Source of the DNA: a virus
Direction: 5' to 3' (one strand)
IMG/VR virus record: IMGVR_UViG_3300022602_000280
Location: 1-32,807 of that record
Length of the DNA: 32,807 nt
Below are positions 32,701 to 32,807 of this stretch, in pieces. Under the pieces are notes generated by a model, which worked only from the letters and a program-made list of their open reading frames with translations, was not told where the DNA came from and searched no databases. Each line of letters opens with the position of its first letter. The first letter of the stretch is position 1. A program made the position numbers and the translations under genes.

Positions 32701-32795
32701 CCAGTACCAAAGTACTGGCACAAGCAACAACTCAATATTGGGATGTGTGGTCGGATGGCTACAATTGGGCAGTGTTTGGAATCAAAACAGTATAA
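29706..32795 (+). CDS. Long tail fibre / adhesin protein
   Basis: This 1029-residue protein is dominated by G/N/S/T repeats of the SAGNI-type beta solenoid. An N-terminal start (MSISRIAGQMLQANLYRDGN) is followed by SGNINTSGDASV repeats (74-107), a DAATKYYVDQ segment, and the RYNTDTPAVEVYNGN module near 280-380. Three [NS]Y[IV]LGN...YxNSNV units follow (near 430, 600 and 705). The C-terminal domain (IEFSSGPYTVTLPNP to NWAVFGIKTV) looks like a receptor-binding tip. It lacks a recognisable S74 intramolecular chaperone. Shine-Dalgarno AGGA is present. Fibre identity is secure; receptor not predictable. Confidence 0.85.
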   Translation: MSISRIAGQMLQANLYRDGNNLSFSNTSTSGSLLYIDVGNSFVGINTNSANVALTVNGDIYANNLTGLAVSVAGNINSGNINTSGDASVIGNVNSGNINTSGDASVAGNIIAVGNITGGNIFTSGPSGNISGANVISANTISASGNVIGGNLLTSGSGGNITGADYVFANVFSANVSFVAGNITIPATGNIDAGTNYIGNIIDPVQPQDAATKYYVDQLTGNTHLGNLAISNTTISSNLANATIVIQPTGTGVVLIDTTTGLIIPVGNTAQEPSAAVEGTIRYNTDTPAVEVYNGNTWVAVGATDYSITSQTISTADGSTTTFTLDQSTDAERILVAINGLGQNPGINYTVVGDQITFFEAPQISDIIEIRYISPIPSSGGVNSGVQYHLPYYATTGAVLSDSGSNLTWNGSNSLAVGGTITATGNISGNYILGNGSQLTGISASYGNSNVQAWLSTNSVSNIFFSTSGSYVGPPTTGNSSSGSKLVLYPQAGVGNADYALGIDDYTLWQSVPSNAPFLGDPYYFSWWGGNTLAATLTGAGVFSAVGDILTAGNISVTGNVYGNNFIITVTETVTGNVTAGNILTSGLVSASGNVTGNYILGNISFANGIPSTYSNSNVQAYGETGWAGNIIPSANVTYTLGNSTNWWANAWFGANTIYIGGAPLSQANGNLSFNGNSVVTANATGTSTTAGNVSIIGNITASYVLGNGSQLTGLPASYSNSNVTTLLAAYGSNTISTTGNINAGNVITSGALQGGTGTQGIALRPWTGGGSYAALYSTAITPADGNYSILVNGTNTWLNAGASGSLFFRINNNVSPTAFTINASQATVGSIGTANANAYATQTLVVAGGGLGVVGNSYFSNTVGVGGNISVTGNISAGNITVTTGLIVNGTPLVANNAANLNSIVSITTTGNVGIGGNLTVTGGVVKSSRLISSATSLTVADASGFIEFSSGPYTVTLPNPTQAANNGIGYRFWQNTSQDITLSTPAGNFYGPSGSSASTKVLAQATTQYWDVWSDGYNWAVFGIKTV
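29925..30026 (+). repeat. 51-bp tandem repeat, two copies, in fibre gene
   Basis: Two adjacent 17-residue units (GNINSGNINTSGDASVI and GNVNSGNINTSGDASVA) make up codons 74-107. The copies differ mostly at third codon positions, so the duplication is not new. Such repeats can change fibre length by slippage. Confidence 0.7.
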
Positions 32796-32798
32796 AAT

Positions 32799-32807
32799 AT
32801 GGCACTG
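32799..32807 (+). CDS. Possible start of next gene (partial)
   Basis: ATG GCA CTG begins 3 nt after the fibre stop and runs off the window. The position fits a next fibre or fibre-assembly gene, but only three codons are visible. Confidence 0.3.

Overview
The window is a late/structural and recombination segment of a T4-type tailed phage (contractile-tail myovirus, Caudoviricetes). Hallmark T4-group genes are present in recognisable form: gp20 portal, a gp67-like core protein, gp21 protease, gp22 scaffold and gp23 major capsid protein in the canonical order; baseplate gp53 and gp26; the gp46/gp47 recombination nuclease; and the gp55 late sigma factor. The sequence is AT-rich. The virion proteins are N/S/T/G-rich and there are many host-like accessory genes, which resembles T4-type phages of aquatic Gram-negative bacteria. 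The exact host cannot be read from the sequence. There is no integrase, tRNA, CRISPR array or insertion sequence.

Layout. (1) 1-4134, minus strand: a virion-protein operon (long coiled-coil protein, gp53, then a large baseplate-type protein apparently split into two in-frame ORFs), read from a late promoter at 4138-4147. (2) 4180-12515, plus strand: an operon with a near-consensus host sigma-70 promoter, in order gp55, gp47, an AMP-binding (ANL) enzyme, gp46, a short-chain dehydrogenase, a radical-SAM protein, a GIY-YIG nuclease and a P-loop sulfotransferase-like protein. Most junctions overlap (TAATG/ATGA), so translation is coupled. (3) 12516-12918: no gene; a GC-richer, hairpin-rich stretch that looks like a structured RNA, followed by a minus-strand terminator. 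(4) 16041-12919, minus strand: gp26 with a -1 frameshift extension, then four accessory proteins (CPYA-motif protein, GNAT-like, small alpha/beta-barrel-like, SGNH hydrolase-like). (5) 16065-24733, plus strand: tape measure with an embedded M15 peptidase, then the head module, closed by a strong terminator. (6) 24821-27104: two convergent glycosyltransferase-like genes. (7) 27249-32795, plus strand: a conserved virion protein and a tail-fibre/adhesin block of four genes.

How it works together. gp55 would be made early from the host-type promoter and then direct transcription from TATAAATA-like late promoters, whose TAAATA core occurs before most structural units. At five genes this core lies only 4-5 nt upstream of a start codon that has no Shine-Dalgarno, which predicts leaderless or nearly leaderless late mRNAs. 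gp46/gp47 would process DNA ends for recombination-dependent replication. The gp26 frameshift product next to the tape-measure gene resembles the G/GT tail-chaperone arrangement of other long-tailed phages. The AT-rich accessory enzymes inside the replication operon and beside the capsid genes look like cargo for modifying a small molecule or the cell surface; that role is inference.
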